From positions 1,736,001 through 1,800,000 of the forward strand of contig CM040764.1 in the NCBI GenBank assembly GCA_022829145.1: a stretch of DNA of 64,000 nucleotides, written 5' to 3'. The stretch's first letter is position 1. Every line of letters starts with the position of its first letter. The stretch comes from Albula goreensis. Its lineage: Eukaryota; Chordata; Actinopteri; Albuliformes; Albulidae. The notes under the pieces are model-generated. The model did no database searches and had not been told where the DNA came from. It was given only the letters and a program-made list of their open reading frames with translations. This document shows positions 1-13,400 of this stretch, in pieces. The position numbers and the translations under genes were made by a program.

Positions 1-1240
1 ACAGGGTAAGCGGTCAGACAGAGCAGCAAGGCACAGTCACAGAGAGGGAGGGGGAAAGCAGTCAAAACCATATAAGATCAGAGTATGGTCAGACACAGAG
101 CGAGCGGTCAGGTGAAGCAGCAGAACACGGTCAGGGAGAGGGAGAGAGCGGTCAGTCACGACCAGGACATGGTCGAAGTGCGGTCACAGACAAAGAGCAA
201 GTTGACAGATAGAGCACCAAAGCAAAGTGGAGGGAGCAAAACCATATAAGATCAGAGTATGGTCAGACACAGAGCGAGCGGTCAGGTGAAGCAGCAGAAC
301 ACGGTCAGGGAGAGGGAGAGCGGTCAGTCACGACCAGCACATGGTCAGAGTACGGTCACAGGCACAGGGTAAGCGGTCAGACAGAGCAGCAAGGCACAGT
401 CACAGAGAGGGAGGGGGAAAGCAGTCAAAACCATATAAGATCAGAGTATGGTCAGACACAGAGCGAGCGGTCAGGTGAAGCAGCAGAACACGGTCAGGGA
501 GAGGGAGAGCGGTCAGTCACGACCAGCACATGGTCAGAGTACGGTCACAGGCACAGGGTAAGCGGTCAGACAGAGCAGCAAGGCACAGTCACAGAGAGGG
601 AGGGGGAAAGCAGTCAAAACCATATAAGATCAGAGTATGGTCAGACACAGAGCGAGCGGTCAGGTGAAGCAGCAGAACACGGTCAGGGGGAGGAGCGGTC
701 AGTCACGACTCAGCACATGGTCAGAATGCGGCCAAGAGAGAGGGAGAGCGGTCAGTCACGACCAGGACACAGGCACAGAAAGCGGTCACAGAGCAAAGAG
801 CAAGTCACAGAGAGGGAGAAAGAGTCACCAAAGATCAGAGTGGTCAGACACAGAGAGCGGTCAGGTGAAGAGCAGAACACGTTCAGAGGAGAGACCAGGA
901 CACAGTCAGAACACGGTCACAGAAATAGTCAGGACAGATAGGTCATGGTCAAAGTGGAGAGGGAGGGAGAAAGAAGAATGCCGGTCAGTAGACACGGTCA
1001 CAGAAATAGTCAGGGCAGCAGGTCATGGTCCGAGAGAGGGAGGGAGAAAGAGAGCGGTCAGCTACAGGTCAGACTGGGGGGAATGGACACAGAGACAGCG
1101 CAGTCAGCACCGAGGGTCAAGTTCCTCCCGGCATCACTCAACGTGCACAGACACCCGACAGGGCTCAGAACACGGTCACAGGCTCTCACCTCTACAGGTC
1201 ATGGTCTCAGGGAGGGTGAAAGTCTCACTTCAACACTTTA
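1..1240. repeat. GGTCA-rich minisatellite, 174-189 bp units
   Basis: A large unit repeats: CATATAAGATCAGAGTATGG occurs near 69, 243, 432 and 621 (spacings 174, 189, 189), and ACAGGGTAAGCGGTCAGACA at 1, 364 and 553. Beyond 715 the array decays into shorter GGTCAC/GGTCAG-containing pieces up to about 1240. The array probably continues past the left window edge. Arg/Ser-rich ORFs inside it are artefacts of the purine-rich repeat. Confidence 0.93.
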
Positions 1241-1369
1241 CAGACAGTTGCACATCAACAAACCACACAATCACAGAGAGGAAGCATCAACAAACCTGTA
1301 GGTGAAGCTTATCTCATTTGCAAGCATAGCTGACACCCTTTATTCAGAACAACTGCCTGCGCAAACAGC

Positions 1370-1460
1370 TGAAGAAATTCGTATACCTTTTCAATGGTTA
1401 CCAGAAGCTGTGCCACACAGGGGATTTGAACCCACAACCTCTCGGTTACTTTCAGCTCGA
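1370..1460 (-). mobile_element. Possible tRNA-derived SINE fragment
   Basis: The minus strand contains GAGGTTGTGGGTTCAAATCC, with a good tRNA box B (GGTTCAAATCC). No cloverleaf or clear box A is present upstream, so a tRNA gene is not supported. A SINE head remnant is the simplest reading. Confidence 0.35.
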
Positions 1461-1511
1461 GATAAATGAGTTTCCTGGGAAAAAGTTTTAAAACTTTTTT
1501 ATCGAAATTGA

Positions 1512-1574
1512 ACCCCAGAGAGGAAGGGATTGAAGCTGGACTTACCCCAGAGAGGAAGGGATTGAGCTGGACTT
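1512..1574. repeat. 32-bp direct tandem duplication
   Basis: ACCCCAGAGAGGAAGGGATT and its continuation occur twice back to back (1512-1543 and 1544-1574), differing by one deleted base. It looks like a recent slippage duplication. Confidence 0.9.
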
Positions 1575-1904
1575 TTATAAAGTGCGTGAAAAGTCTCGGT
1601 GCCTGAACGTTCAGGTGATCTTTTTCTTCGGGTGTAATTTCCTCTCACTGTGAGCCTAAGTGCCTTTTAAGTCCTCTGTTCTGAGAGGCTCCTGCCCACT
1701 TTGCTCTTCTCTGCTTCGCTTCAAGATGTTCCCTTTACTTCTCCATAATCCATGTCTTGTCTTTCTTTCTGTTTTTTTTTTTAGAGAGAGAAACAGCTTA
1801 ACGATGTGAAAAGATTTTTAATCCATTCAGATGCCTTCCTCCACTTTGGCTAATTAGACCCTGTCACAGCCCTGTCAGGGTGAGCTTCCCTCTGTCTTCC
1901 TCCG

Positions 1905-3335
1905 ATGGTGTGTGTGCGCACACGCGTGTGTATGTACGAGGTGTGTGTGTGTGTGAGTGTGTCTGCGTTTGTATGTGTGTGTGTGAGTGTATGTGTGTGT
2001 GTGTGTGTGTCCAACTGCATTCTGCAATTCATATATGCACTTCTCCCCCTCTTGTGTATGTGTGTGTGTATGTGTTTTGGTATGTGTATGTGTGTGTGTT
2101 TATATGAGTATATGTATAAGGCATGCATGTATATGTGTGTGTGTGTGTGTGTACTTGTGTGTATGCATATGTATGTATGTGTGTGTGATTTTATGAATGT
2201 ATGTATGAGTGTATGTATGTGTGTGTGTGTGTATGAGTGTGTCTGCGTTTGTATGTGTGTGTGTGTGTATGTGTGTGTGTGTGTGTGTCCAACTGCATTC
2301 TGCAATTCATATATGCACTTCTCCCCCTCTTGTGTATGTGTGTGTGTGTGTATGTGTTTTGGTATGTGTATGTGTGTGTGTTTATATGAGTATATGTATA
2401 AGGCATGCATGTATGTATGTGTGTGTGTGTGTGTGTACTTGTGTGTATGCATATGTATGTGCATGTGTGTGTGATTTTATGAATGTATGTATGAGTGTAT
2501 GTATGTGTGTGTGTGTGTATGAGTGTGTGTGTGTTTGTATGTGTGTGTGTGTGTGTCCAACTACATTCTGCAATTTATATATGCACTTCACTCCCTCTTG
2601 TGTATATGTGTGTGTGTGTGTGTGTATGCGTTTTGCTATGTCTGTGTGTGTGTGTTTATATGAGTATATGTATAAGTGTATGCATGTATGTGAGTGTGTG
2701 TGTGTGTGTGTGTGTACTTGTGTGTATGCATATGTATGTGCGTGTGTGTGTGATTTTATGAGTGTATGTATGAGTGCATGTATATGTGTGTGTGAGTGAG
2801 TGTGTGTATGTTTATGCATGTTTGTATGTGTTTATATGAGTGCATGTATGAGGTGTGAGTATGTGTTTGTGTGGATGTGTATGTGTGTGTATTTTCATGG
2901 GTGTACGTATAAGGTGTTTTACATGCATATGTGTGTGTGTGTTTATATGTGTGTGAGTGTGTGTTTGTATGTATGCTTATGCGTGTGTTTATATGAGTGT
3001 ATGTATGAGGTGTGTTTGTGTGTGCGTGTGTGAGTGTTTATATGAGTGTATGTATAAGGTGTGTTTGTGTGTGAGTATGTGTGTGTGTGTGTGCGTGTGT
3101 GTGTGTTTATATGAGTGTATGTATGAGGTGTGTTTGTGTGTGTGCGTGTGTGAGTGTTTATATGAGTGTATGTATGAGGTGTGTTTGTGTGTGCGTGTGT
3201 GTGTTTATATGAGTGTATGTATGAGGTGTGTTTTTGTGTGTGTGTGAGTGTGTGTGTGTTTATATGCCTTTATGTGTGTGTGTGTGTGTGTGAGTGGGTG
3301 TGTGCGTGTGAGTGTGTGTGTGTGTTTCTGCAGAG
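1905..3335. repeat. TG-rich complex with two higher-order repeats
   Basis: The whole interval is (TG)n and (TATG)n. Two longer periods lie on top. At about 1920-2790, three copies with periods of 278 and 268 bp each carry CCAACTGCATTCTGCAATTC or a variant (starts 2011, 2289, 2557). At about 2830-3260, units near 49-70 bp carry TTTATATGAGTGTATG and GAGGTGTGTTTGTG. All ORFs here are repeat artefacts. Confidence 0.93.
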
Positions 3336-4877
3336 TTATCAGTCTGCACAGCCGCTCCCCCCATCCTGTCACTGAGGCTTAACGGAGCATTCTCCTTCTT
3401 TAACACCGCAAACTCAAAGTGATGCAAGTAAATTGGGTGGAGAAGTTATGCAGGATGAGGCTTAGCACCTAGGAGGCTGCAGGAGAGATATGAAAGAAAC
3501 AGACGGAAAGAGAGAGAGAGGGAAAGAGAGAGAGACCTATGGAGAAAGATGAATAATTATATTCAGACAACAGAGGACCCAAAGCAAAAACCAAACATAA
3601 GAAAATCTCAATAACCTTGAAATGGCCGTTAAAGACAACCAGAATCTTAGGGATTATAGAATTAAAGTGCCACAACTTATGGTAAACCAAGGACTTAGCA
3701 GCCCAGAGAATTCAGATAGTATCTTGAAATGAGATGCAGGGACAAACCTATATTAGCCATTCTGAAACAGATCAATTTTCCTATGACGGTAGGTCGTTCC
3801 CTTAACATCTGAGAGGGTTTTTTTTTGCGGAATTTTAAACACAAGACTCACAGGCCTCTGTATTGAGCAAAAAATCGTGCAATCAAATTGGCACGAGGGC
3901 TAACAGTTCAAAACGACTACATCTGCACTGGAAAAAAAGATCGAAAGATGATCGAATCGATGTACAAAAACGATAAATGTGCAGATAAAACTGGAGCTGA
4001 GAAATTCTTCACTCGGAGGTGTGGGGGTGAGGCTTCACTTTGAGGCCTAGCCTGTTTAACATTAATATAAATGAATGGAAAAAATAACCTTAGTGATCTG
4101 CAACACCTGGCCTCAGTTTCAAGAGAACTGAAGTGAAATATCTACTCAACCTACATTATCTGCTTCAGCTATCATCTACACAGGGGGCAAACGTCTCTCA
4201 GATCAGGAATATTCACAAAGCTTTCCGTACATTTGAGGACAAAATATAGATTATTATTTGTCCATTGTAACTGTAACTGTTTTTATGTAGGATTAGCCTT
4301 GAGATTTCCACTTGATGTTGTTGTTTTTGCATTAAAATTAATGAGGAACTAATAGCACATAATGGTAGTTGTGGTTGTGGGGTCTGCCAACACCAAATGA
4401 TTTTGTGAAATGGGAAAAACATCCGTTAGAAATCCTGCACGTTGTACTGTGTAGAAACATCCTCACGATACAGAAAGGAATGCCAAGCAACACATGCAGG
4501 GCGCGATATGCTTCAAATCCTTGTCTAATAAACATCCAAAAAAGAGCCATCATGATTTGGAAACATTTCATTACTAACCCCTGCAATGCCAAGAGCTGAA
4601 CGCGGAAAACAGTCCCCTCGGCCTACTTTTCCCGGAGGCTCAGCTCATAAACAGATACAAAACAACAAAAAAAAAAACCACATAATACACCCATCAGCCT
4701 CAAGTCAGTGATATACTTATTGGGAAAATTACACAAAACCAGATTATGTCTAAAGAAATGAGAAAACGAGAAAAAAACATCACTTATTGGAGCGAAACTA
4801 ATTCAGAATAAGCATGAATATTTTGCCTTGAAGTAAAATACAGTACATCTTTGCAGAATAATAGATTCCAGTGCAGT

Positions 4878-5006
4878 ATCAAGCCCATTTACCTACAGTC
4901 TACATAGTATCCAGCACTGCATCAAGCCCATTTACCTACAGTCTACAGAGTATCCAGCACTGCATCAAGCCCATTTACCTACAGTCTACAGAGTATCCAG
5001 CACTGC
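4878..5006. repeat. 43-bp tandem repeat, three copies
   Basis: Units start at 4878, 4921 and 4964 and are nearly identical, containing CAAGCCCATTTACCTACAG and TATCCAGCACTGC. The sequence just after the array (to about 5045) resembles 17485-17555, next to the LINE remnant. Confidence 0.93.
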
Positions 5007-7014
5007 ATCGTGTCTGGACTTGAACACACCAAGGGTCTCTGCTTTACTTCAGTAAATGAATACTTCCTGATTACAGTTTACTCTCACCTAGTTTACATCT
5101 ATGCCCCTTTAATGTCTGGTATTGGTTTCAATGTATGTGGCAAGTTATTTACGATAATCACAATTATTTATCACTATTATTTTATTATGTGTCATCAAAA
5201 TTATTGTTTACACGATTAATATTGATTTCATTACCAGAGGTGATTATTGATCTTACTAATGTGTTTCAAACTTCATCATTCATTTTTCTTTTCTTTTTTT
5301 AATCGATTACGCTCATTTAATATCCATTGTTTCATCGTTCACTGTTTTAGTAAACTCAGTCTGCCGCTTCAGCCTATGCAATTCAGTCGAAACACGCTTC
5401 ACAAAATTTGCACAAAGTTTCGACTTCACAAACAGTACAGTTCTTGGGATATTTTCTAAGTTGCTGAAGAAAATCAAATGTGTCTTTTGGACTGTGTTCT
5501 TTTCATTGTAAAGTAGGATAGCATAAGCCTGAAAGAAGCCTCTAAGTCTATTTTAATTGAATCGCATATGTCCGTAGACGGACTAAGCTCGTTTGATTTG
5601 GTTGCTGCCATTCTTACATGCAGTCATGCCAATAAAGCGTTATTAAATGAGAAATGAAAGTAGTGAGAGACAAGGAGAGCAGGCCTTTCTGGGGTTCGGT
5701 GGAGAACGTGGGGTTTTTTGAGGACAGGAGAGACGGAGGGGAGCAGGCCGCCGGCTACCAGCTGTTGACAAGACTGATGAACGTCAGCTGCTCACCCACA
5801 CACCTTCCGTTACTTAACGGCAAGGTGGACTATTTCGGTCACTGCAGGTTAGCGACGGGGCGCGGGGGGGGGAGGGTCTCTGACTCAGAGTTGAAGATGC
5901 ACAACAGTGAGGGTGGGGGGTGGGGGTGGGCGGCGGAAGCTTCCCTCTCTCTCTGTCCTGCCTGTCTCCCACAGACCGAGGCTATGCCACGTTTTACTCA
6001 ATCTCCCTCGACGAAGAAGTCGAGATCGGTATGCTTTGCACATGAAGTCACAGCTGCGGGTATTTGCTTTTCGTTTCCTCACCATAGTGGGGCTCTGCAC
6101 ACACCTGTAAAGCTAACGAGCAAAAATAAATTCAGCAAACGTATATGTATCAGCCTTCGTGGTTGTGCTCTGGGCCTGTCCATCTGTATGGCCTCGTTGA
6201 CCGTCTTTTTCCATCTCCCTCAAACATCACCCGACCTCCCAGCTCTTGAAGAGTGTCCGATGAAAAAAAATCACTCATGTACATTGTACAGTGTTTCTAC
6301 AGTGTGTAGGCGTCTGCTACCGTGTTATAGCTTAAAAACAACTGAGGAGAGGCAAGCCATTCAACGCACCTGAGCTCACTGTGAGCATTGATACTGTTTC
6401 GACTTAGAGAGCAACCAGCACAGTGTCAGAAGAGCACATCCAAAGAGTCCATGATTCTACTTTAAGCACCAGCAAGCTGTTCGATTCTTTTAAAAACTAT
6501 GTGTGAAAAGAATACTGTGCTTTTCCTCACCAAAAGTTTAGGCAGTGTAAGTTCCTGAACCGTGCTAACTCTCCAAAATTTTTAACTGAGATTTTTCCAC
6601 GTGTTCCTTTCTTCAAAACTCTTAAGCTTTGTGTTTTTTTTTCCGCAAATCTTTACCGCGCGAATAACCGACAGCAGAGTCAGTGTCTCTGTTTACATTC
6701 TTGAAACCTTCTGCAAGCTATGTACCGAGCTAAATATATGCTGATATGCTTGGTGATTTTCAAATACTGGTATTCATAACTTTAAATAACGCTGCCAAAT
6801 ATATCTGCTCAAGTATGCTGTGAAAGATGAAAGCTCCCTCTTATTAGAGCAACATTGAGAAAGTAATTCAAGCAGGCTAATAGCATGGGTGCACTTGTTT
6901 TTATTCAGCGAGGCAAACACACTCGCGGCTTCTCTTGCAGTTCTTCTGCTGTAGCGTCAAAATCGTAACGATTTCGTATCACTTTAATCTGACTTGTGGA
7001 AGGGGGAAAGAACA

Positions 7015-7074
7015 GATTGCAATGGACCAGATTACAATGGAACAAATTACAAAGGGACAGACTACAATGAAACT
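7015..7074. repeat. 15-bp tandem repeat, four copies
   Basis: Four imperfect 15-bp units start at 7015, 7030, 7045 and 7060, each like GATTACAATGGAACA. The plus-strand frame gives a five-residue repeat (QITME type), but the surrounding ORF has no other support. Confidence 0.8.
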
Positions 7075-9959
7075 GATCAGGGTGGATAACCAAGCAACAG
7101 GGATCTGCCTTGCAAGAAATTCTCCCATATCTCTTATACCTCTTCTACATCAAAATTCCCTTGATATTGAACAAGGTTTGACTGGTATTCACACGATTTA
7201 TATCAAATGACAGGTACAGCTCAATTATCTTCCTGCGGCTGGTTACATAGTACTCAAGTACCCCATTCAGCTCAGTACACTTCAGATCCAAAATTGTTGC
7301 AGCAGTTATATGTCATTAAAATGTAGATGGCAAACTTTGTTTATACTTGAGGTTTGAAAGAAGGACAGGGTTTTGCTACTTAAAGTATTGCGGAATAAGT
7401 AATTACAGAGTTGGAAGTAATGCCAGATATTCTTTACCTCCAACACCCTTCCTCATTGTACAGCAGCTGCTATACTCCATATTGTCTGATGTTACAAGAC
7501 TACAATTCACTGTTTGTTAATTTTCTGATACACAAAGATGATTCATATTTTCTCTGTGCTTCCTTTGCATATATAACAATCCAGGGTTCTTCATAGCTAT
7601 GAAGTCTTTCATTGCTTATGAGATTCAGTGAAGTACGGCTTATTTTCCCCCAAACCAGTGTTTCACACCTGAATCAGTTGTAACGGTACCTCAGTTTCTC
7701 ATTATAGTGTTCGCATTGTGCTCACCGAACACTGTTTATTTTCATTTCACTGGACCCCAGGTGTTATGCTAAAGGAGGGCACTGCCCTTCACTTCCTCTC
7801 CAGGCAGGAAGCACCCCTAAAGGGAAACTCATGGGGCTTTCACATACACTTCTTGTCACTAAAATCACAGCCCACAGTACAACGTTCACAGCTACATCAG
7901 CTCTGACAGACTACAGGTTGCAGTTGTCTGTCAAGTAACAAATAAAATTCTGCTCACAGTAATATAAACACTGAATATTTTAAGAGGTTATGCAGTCACC
8001 AAGGTGATGCACATCAGGTCACCAACATTAGTAGATACCTTTAATCCAAGGCATTTTAATTATTATATTAAATTGATTATTATGTTAATTTTTTTAATTA
8101 TTCATTTTGTGATGGGGGTGGTAATGGGAGAGTGAGGCATTGTAAACCCTTTATGAATACTTTATAAACCCTTTATGAATGCCTAACAAACCTTTAATAA
8201 TAGGCGATGTTATTGCTCACACAGTCCCGCACTAGTTTGTTTGAACCAATCCAGAGAAATAGGCTGGGATTTACTCCAGTGAATTTATTCTCTTTAAGGA
8301 CATATGTAATTCTATTTTAGAACGAAAAGAACACATTCTAAATGACATGTTTGCACATCTGCAACAAAACTAAAAATATTCAAAGGAACTCTTGAACGGC
8401 ATCGTCTTTTAAGTCTGCTTAAAGAGACTGAGTGAGCCTGACTGGGTCCCAACCATAGCTCCCAGCAGAAAAGCAGAGTTTGATTCCAATCAGTGGATCG
8501 CTAGTAGTACATTTCCAAATATCACGGACGAGCTTACAATAAAAAAACGGTGACTGAAAGGAAAAAGCCTCTAACTACATCTGAGACAAATCCACAAAGT
8601 AAAATTAAGCTTTACTTCAAGGCAACTTGAGCATTTCCAAACAGACAGCTCTGTGACGCCGTACAATATTAAGCCGTACTTAAGAGCTGTAAGTGAGAGC
8701 TGACGAGCGGCATTTCGCACGCTTAGAACGAGACAAACGAGCATCACCGAGACAAGCCGGGTCACGGCATCAATTGGCATTAATGTGACAAATGTCAAAA
8801 CACCGGAGGCGGACGGGGCCGGGTGAAAAACGGCAGGGGGTTTGCTGGTGCGAAACGCTCGGCTTCTAGGTGCTGGCTGTGGCCATGAGCTTATCACTGT
8901 GCTTGCAGCTGAGAAAAAAAAAAGGAAAAAAAAAAACGAAAAATTCAAACAAGGAGCAGATCCAAGACATGCTGCTGGCTCCTCCAAGGAACAATAGCTT
9001 GTGCTTATTGTAGAAGCTGTAATCATTCATGAACAAACCAATAATCCAATAGAAGTGTGGTAATTTTTTACTTACTGCTCATGTGCCATTTTTGGTTGTC
9101 ACCTTGTTTAAGATACGTCTCCTGTTTTTTTTTTTTTTTTGGGCACCAATCCACTATAACACCACTTTGAGCGTTAAAAAATGCTACCTGCTTATTATCT
9201 GCTGTTACCCGATATATGAGCTGGAGTATTGGACTTCAGAACTAGCTGGGGATAGAAGTGGATTCATGATGCAGACATGAAGTTGGGCTCCGTTGCAGTT
9301 CATTGGGAGTGAGTTCACCCTTTCATTTCATGAAACCATGAGCTACACTCGGCTATCAATCAGTGACTTGAAACAATTAAACTTGAACCAGTGATTTAAA
9401 CCAATACGAAACATTTTTCTCTCCTCTCTCCATGTTTTCACTGGTCTAAATCAATGAGTCACCAGCATTGTATTGTAGCTCCTCCCCTTTTTGGTTCAGC
9501 GAATCCTCTCTGTTCCTGTCATAACTGTCATGACACTACAACCAAAGGGAGACTTTCATCAAGGGAGCCCCCTTTCATCTTAAAATCAGCACCTAATTCA
9601 GACCCAGTAACAAAGAGCATGCACAAACAGACATTTAAATTATGGTCGATTAAGTATTTTAATAAAAATGAAAACCACCATACAACATGGACTTCCAGGG
9701 AAGCGGTTGGAGACCCTCAATTTAGCCATTGCTCCACATTCTTAACAAGTGAACGTGGCTGTTATTAGTCTAATGGAGATAGGAAAGCAGTGCATTGTGG
9801 GTAAATCTGATGTGACAGGATAACATAGGGCCGGTGTTGTTGTCTGCCTCGTTCTATCTGGTTACCTGGAGACACAGGATATCCAGAGCAGTCAGAGGTG
9901 GAGTTCAGAAGCAATAAACACGCAGCGGAGGGGGTATCACACTGAGAAGAACAGGGGCC

Positions 9960-10440
9960 GGAGCAGAATTTAATCTGACAGGAAGGGTGAGATATAAGGG
10001 AGAGCGGGTTTGAGGGGAGGATGAAACACTGCGGGAAAGAAAGGCTGGGAAAGATGAGAGGGGAGCAGACAGGAAGAGCAGACAGAGACAGAGAAACCAT
10101 AGTGGGAGGCATTGTGGAGGAATAGACAATGAAAAAGAGAGGGATAGAAAGAGAGATCGGGAGGGGAAAGGGTGAAACAGTGAAATGTCACACACGTACA
10201 TACATTTATACTCTCTCTCTTTCATTCAAACATTCATCTATAAGTCTTTTACTCTTTCTCTCCCCCCTGCATTCAATCTTGCTTTGCCTTTCTCTCAGTA
10301 TGTATGAATGGATGAGAGAGACAGAGAGAGAGAGCGAGAGAGAGCGAGAGTATTATTGTTACATTGTATTCTTTGGCAATATGTTTATGAATATATGTCA
10401 TGCCAATAAAGTATTTTGATTGAATTGAATTGGAAATTAA
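9960..10440 (+). repeat. Purine-rich tract followed by LINE-type 3' end
   Basis: The stretch 10020-10190 is strongly A/G-rich. (GA)n runs follow at 10317-10350. At 10400-10430 a CATGCCAATAAAG is followed by TTGATTGAATTGAATTGG, the usual 3' tail form of teleost CR1/L2-type LINEs. A similar CATGCCAATAAAG occurs at 5627-5639. Only the 3' end is recognisable. Confidence 0.45.
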
Positions 10441-13400
10441 GAGAGAGATGTTGGTCAGCGGAGAAGAGAGTCAGGGACATGAACGGGTTATAATCAGGTT
10501 ATACGGCTCCCAGGCCGCTGTGGACCCAAACCCAAGCGTCCTTCCATAGGAGACCCTGCTCACCAAAAGTCAGAGCCCCGCGGGCACCTGGCAGGGCGGA
10601 ACTGGGCTCCAGGCCATGGAGGGTGGCTCTGTGGCACCTTCAGTCTCCTCCCCTCTCGTTTAAAAAGCGTTATTCTTAAATGAGCGGCTTGCTCTGCTAA
10701 AGCGCTATTTCGTAGCGCAGTAGTGTATGGCGATCTGGTCAGCGCTAGCGCTAACGATAGCGGGGAGGCTCTGGTACGGCAGGACTAGCTGCGGCTCTGT
10801 CCATCTAAAGAGCGTCTCGCCGCACCAGAGCTAAAGTAACTTATGGCTGGCAAGAGGCACCATGCTGTCTGCACTCGCTCACACTGACTGTGTACTGGTG
10901 AAGCAGATCCAGAAAATACATATGGGCATCCCAAACTGAAAGAAAGAAAAAAACAGGTTGAAAAATGTCAAAAATAGTAAGCCGAGGCCCACGCAACTGA
11001 CATCAGCAAGTGGAGATAGAGAGAGACGAGCTGGGGCATGTGAGGTTTGCAAGTGAGATCAGGTTGGTTTTGTATTCTGTGCTGGTTTTTACCTGTGTAA
11101 CAGAATCAACACCAGAGCTGCATCCCACACCCCATCTGGCAACCTCCTGTCCCGCCTCTGAGGCTAATGCACCAATCGACAGCAGGCGGGGGGTAATTTA
11201 TGCAAGGGCACGTCTGTGAGCTGCCATCTTGAACAATTACAAGTCCCTGATTCAACAAGGAAAGACACAAAACCATAAGTTATTGCGGCATCTGGGGAAG
11301 TCCTTTGGGTAATGGAATCATTTGACTGTGTACGCGCACCAGTTCTAAAACGACTGCAGCTGAAGGCCCACAAAGCCAGCACAACAGGTTTGCGAACTCT
11401 AGGACAATGGGAATAGTTCTGGACGAAAAGTAACGCTCGAAAGAAAATATTGACCGCTCGCTAATTTTTTTCCTTTGAGGTTCACAAGCTTTGTTCCCCT
11501 GAAAACAAACCCCGGCTTTTGCACTTTAATCCCCCAAACAGGTTCCTCTTGCTGCATTATTGGGATTCATTCATCTCCATTAGTGTTAACGTTTTCCAAG
11601 ACACCGAGGAGAACAGATTTTCTGGTGGGGAAGACAATACTCTGGCACAAAGACAACCAGAGCAACGGCTTGCAGAGTGAAGTTTCTGGGCCTCTCCTTT
11701 CGGGGTGGGCCACAGCTCTAAGACATTACATTGCATTCTGGGTAGGGTGAGAATCTTCAAGGCTCTGCCTAAGACACAGAAAATGCTACAGTACATTGCC
11801 AGAAATATATAGCATCTACCCTCCCAATATATTAAAATATACTGCAGTATATTATATTTCTGTAAGGAGTCACTGTCAAGACTACTTTTTTTTTGCCTTG
11901 TTGGGGAAACATAAGCTTTGCCCAAATAGCTTTGCAGTAGAGGAACCCCAGGGCCAGCTTTGGCATAAGTCTTTAGAGAGGTGCACAGCCCACACCTAGT
12001 TCAAATAACTATTTGTAAAAGGCACTAGTAAAATCCTACATATTAGCGAAAAACAGAAATATCTGAGAGAAAAAAAGCAATTTTAACCTATTACTTACTA
12101 CTCTTTGGTATGAACAGAATACAAAACTCTCTTCTCTCCAGGGGGAACTTACAGTTTTGTAATTTGAAGGAGAATGTTCAAATTTGACCAGCTTTTAAGG
12201 AGTTAAGGTATCAGGATAATTGTTTGCTCCAGGTCAGTGTACAGTACCGCACTGGCAAAGAGCCACCCAGTGAAATGTATTACTGCAGAGGAGCTGGTCT
12301 GGCATCATGGAGTGAGCGACACTGCGTTTCACCCTGTCAGCAAATGTCCAGACTTATAGATCAGGCCCTCCGAGATCTGCCGGGGAACATGAACTTCCAC
12401 AAAACACGGATCTCATTTCCCCTTACAGCTACAGCGAAGTACAAATGTCTACGATATCCAAACAAATACTTCCTCCGGGTTTTACTGGCGTATAATATAT
12501 CCCCCTGCGGGAAGGAGAATTATTATATTGAGCATCACGCTTTTGTAACGGGTTTGTCACACATACAGGGACCAAAACAAAAAGTAAACGCTAAAAATTG
12601 GTATCTCAACACCCCCAAATTTGTGGGTGGGGAACCATTTTCAGACATGTTCAAAACCACACAAGACATAAAAAAATACACATACGCATATATTAATGTT
12701 CTTGAAACTTCACGTAACTATTATACAATCTGATTCCTTATCTAGTATGAAAAAGAAACAAAAAATATTTTTAGACTTAATTGTCTAATTAACACAAAGA
12801 TTTAATTTGTTTTATTATATTTTTTACATCTCATAATCTGAATAGCCTACCACGTAGCTGTCCCTTGTTGGAGCATGAATCTTTAGTTGCATCTTCTGAT
12901 TGGTCCAAATCTGCCTTGTCCTGTCCTGTCCTGTCATTTTTTTTATTTAACGTGCTAATCTGCTAATCTACGCTAGGTTATTCAGTAGCTTTGTCATAGA
13001 GCGTTTTTATCCCCTCCTAATTATACATTGTACTTACGCGTAGCATCAATGCCAGAGAAAACAGTGTTCGGAGGAACCTGATGTCACCTTCTTTTGTGAA
13101 ACGACAGCGTTCTTCAGAGATAAGCAAAGCACAACACCCAATGTTGCTCAATTAATTAAGATGGGGAAAAAAACGCTGTTGCTTTCTACTAAATCTGCAA
13201 ACAAGTTCTTTTTTTTTCCTTTTCTTTTGTTTCAGGGAGGCTTGGAAGGTTTTTAATTAAGTTCTGGAAGGTTATCATATTTACGCTATCGATTGCTATT
13301 GCAGACCCTGTTTCACTGAAGTTATACAGCAGCGGCTGCAAAGGAGCCGGAGAGATCGACAGGCCATGTCAGAACCTCACTTTGACATGGGTATGAAAAT

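Noticed and set aside
637-1305. 222-residue Arg/Ser/Gln-rich ORF
   Set aside because: It lies within the GGTCA minisatellite and is open because the repeat lacks stops; three overlapping ORFs exist in other frames.
1410-1450. tRNA gene on the minus strand
   Set aside because: Only box B is good; no cloverleaf or box A could be drawn.
1850-2819. Long His/Thr and Val/Cys ORFs
   Set aside because: These are translations of TG/CA microsatellite on both strands.
5654-6373. 239-residue ORF on the plus strand
   Set aside because: Composition is unremarkable, no domain is recognisable, and it crosses an exon-like segment in a different frame.
8571-9026. 151-residue ORF on the minus strand
   Set aside because: A poly-Phe run from an A-tract and no domain; likely chance.
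12224-12733. 169-residue ORF on the plus strand
   Set aside because: Longer than average for the region, but no recognisable family, signal peptide, or splice context; not supported as a gene.
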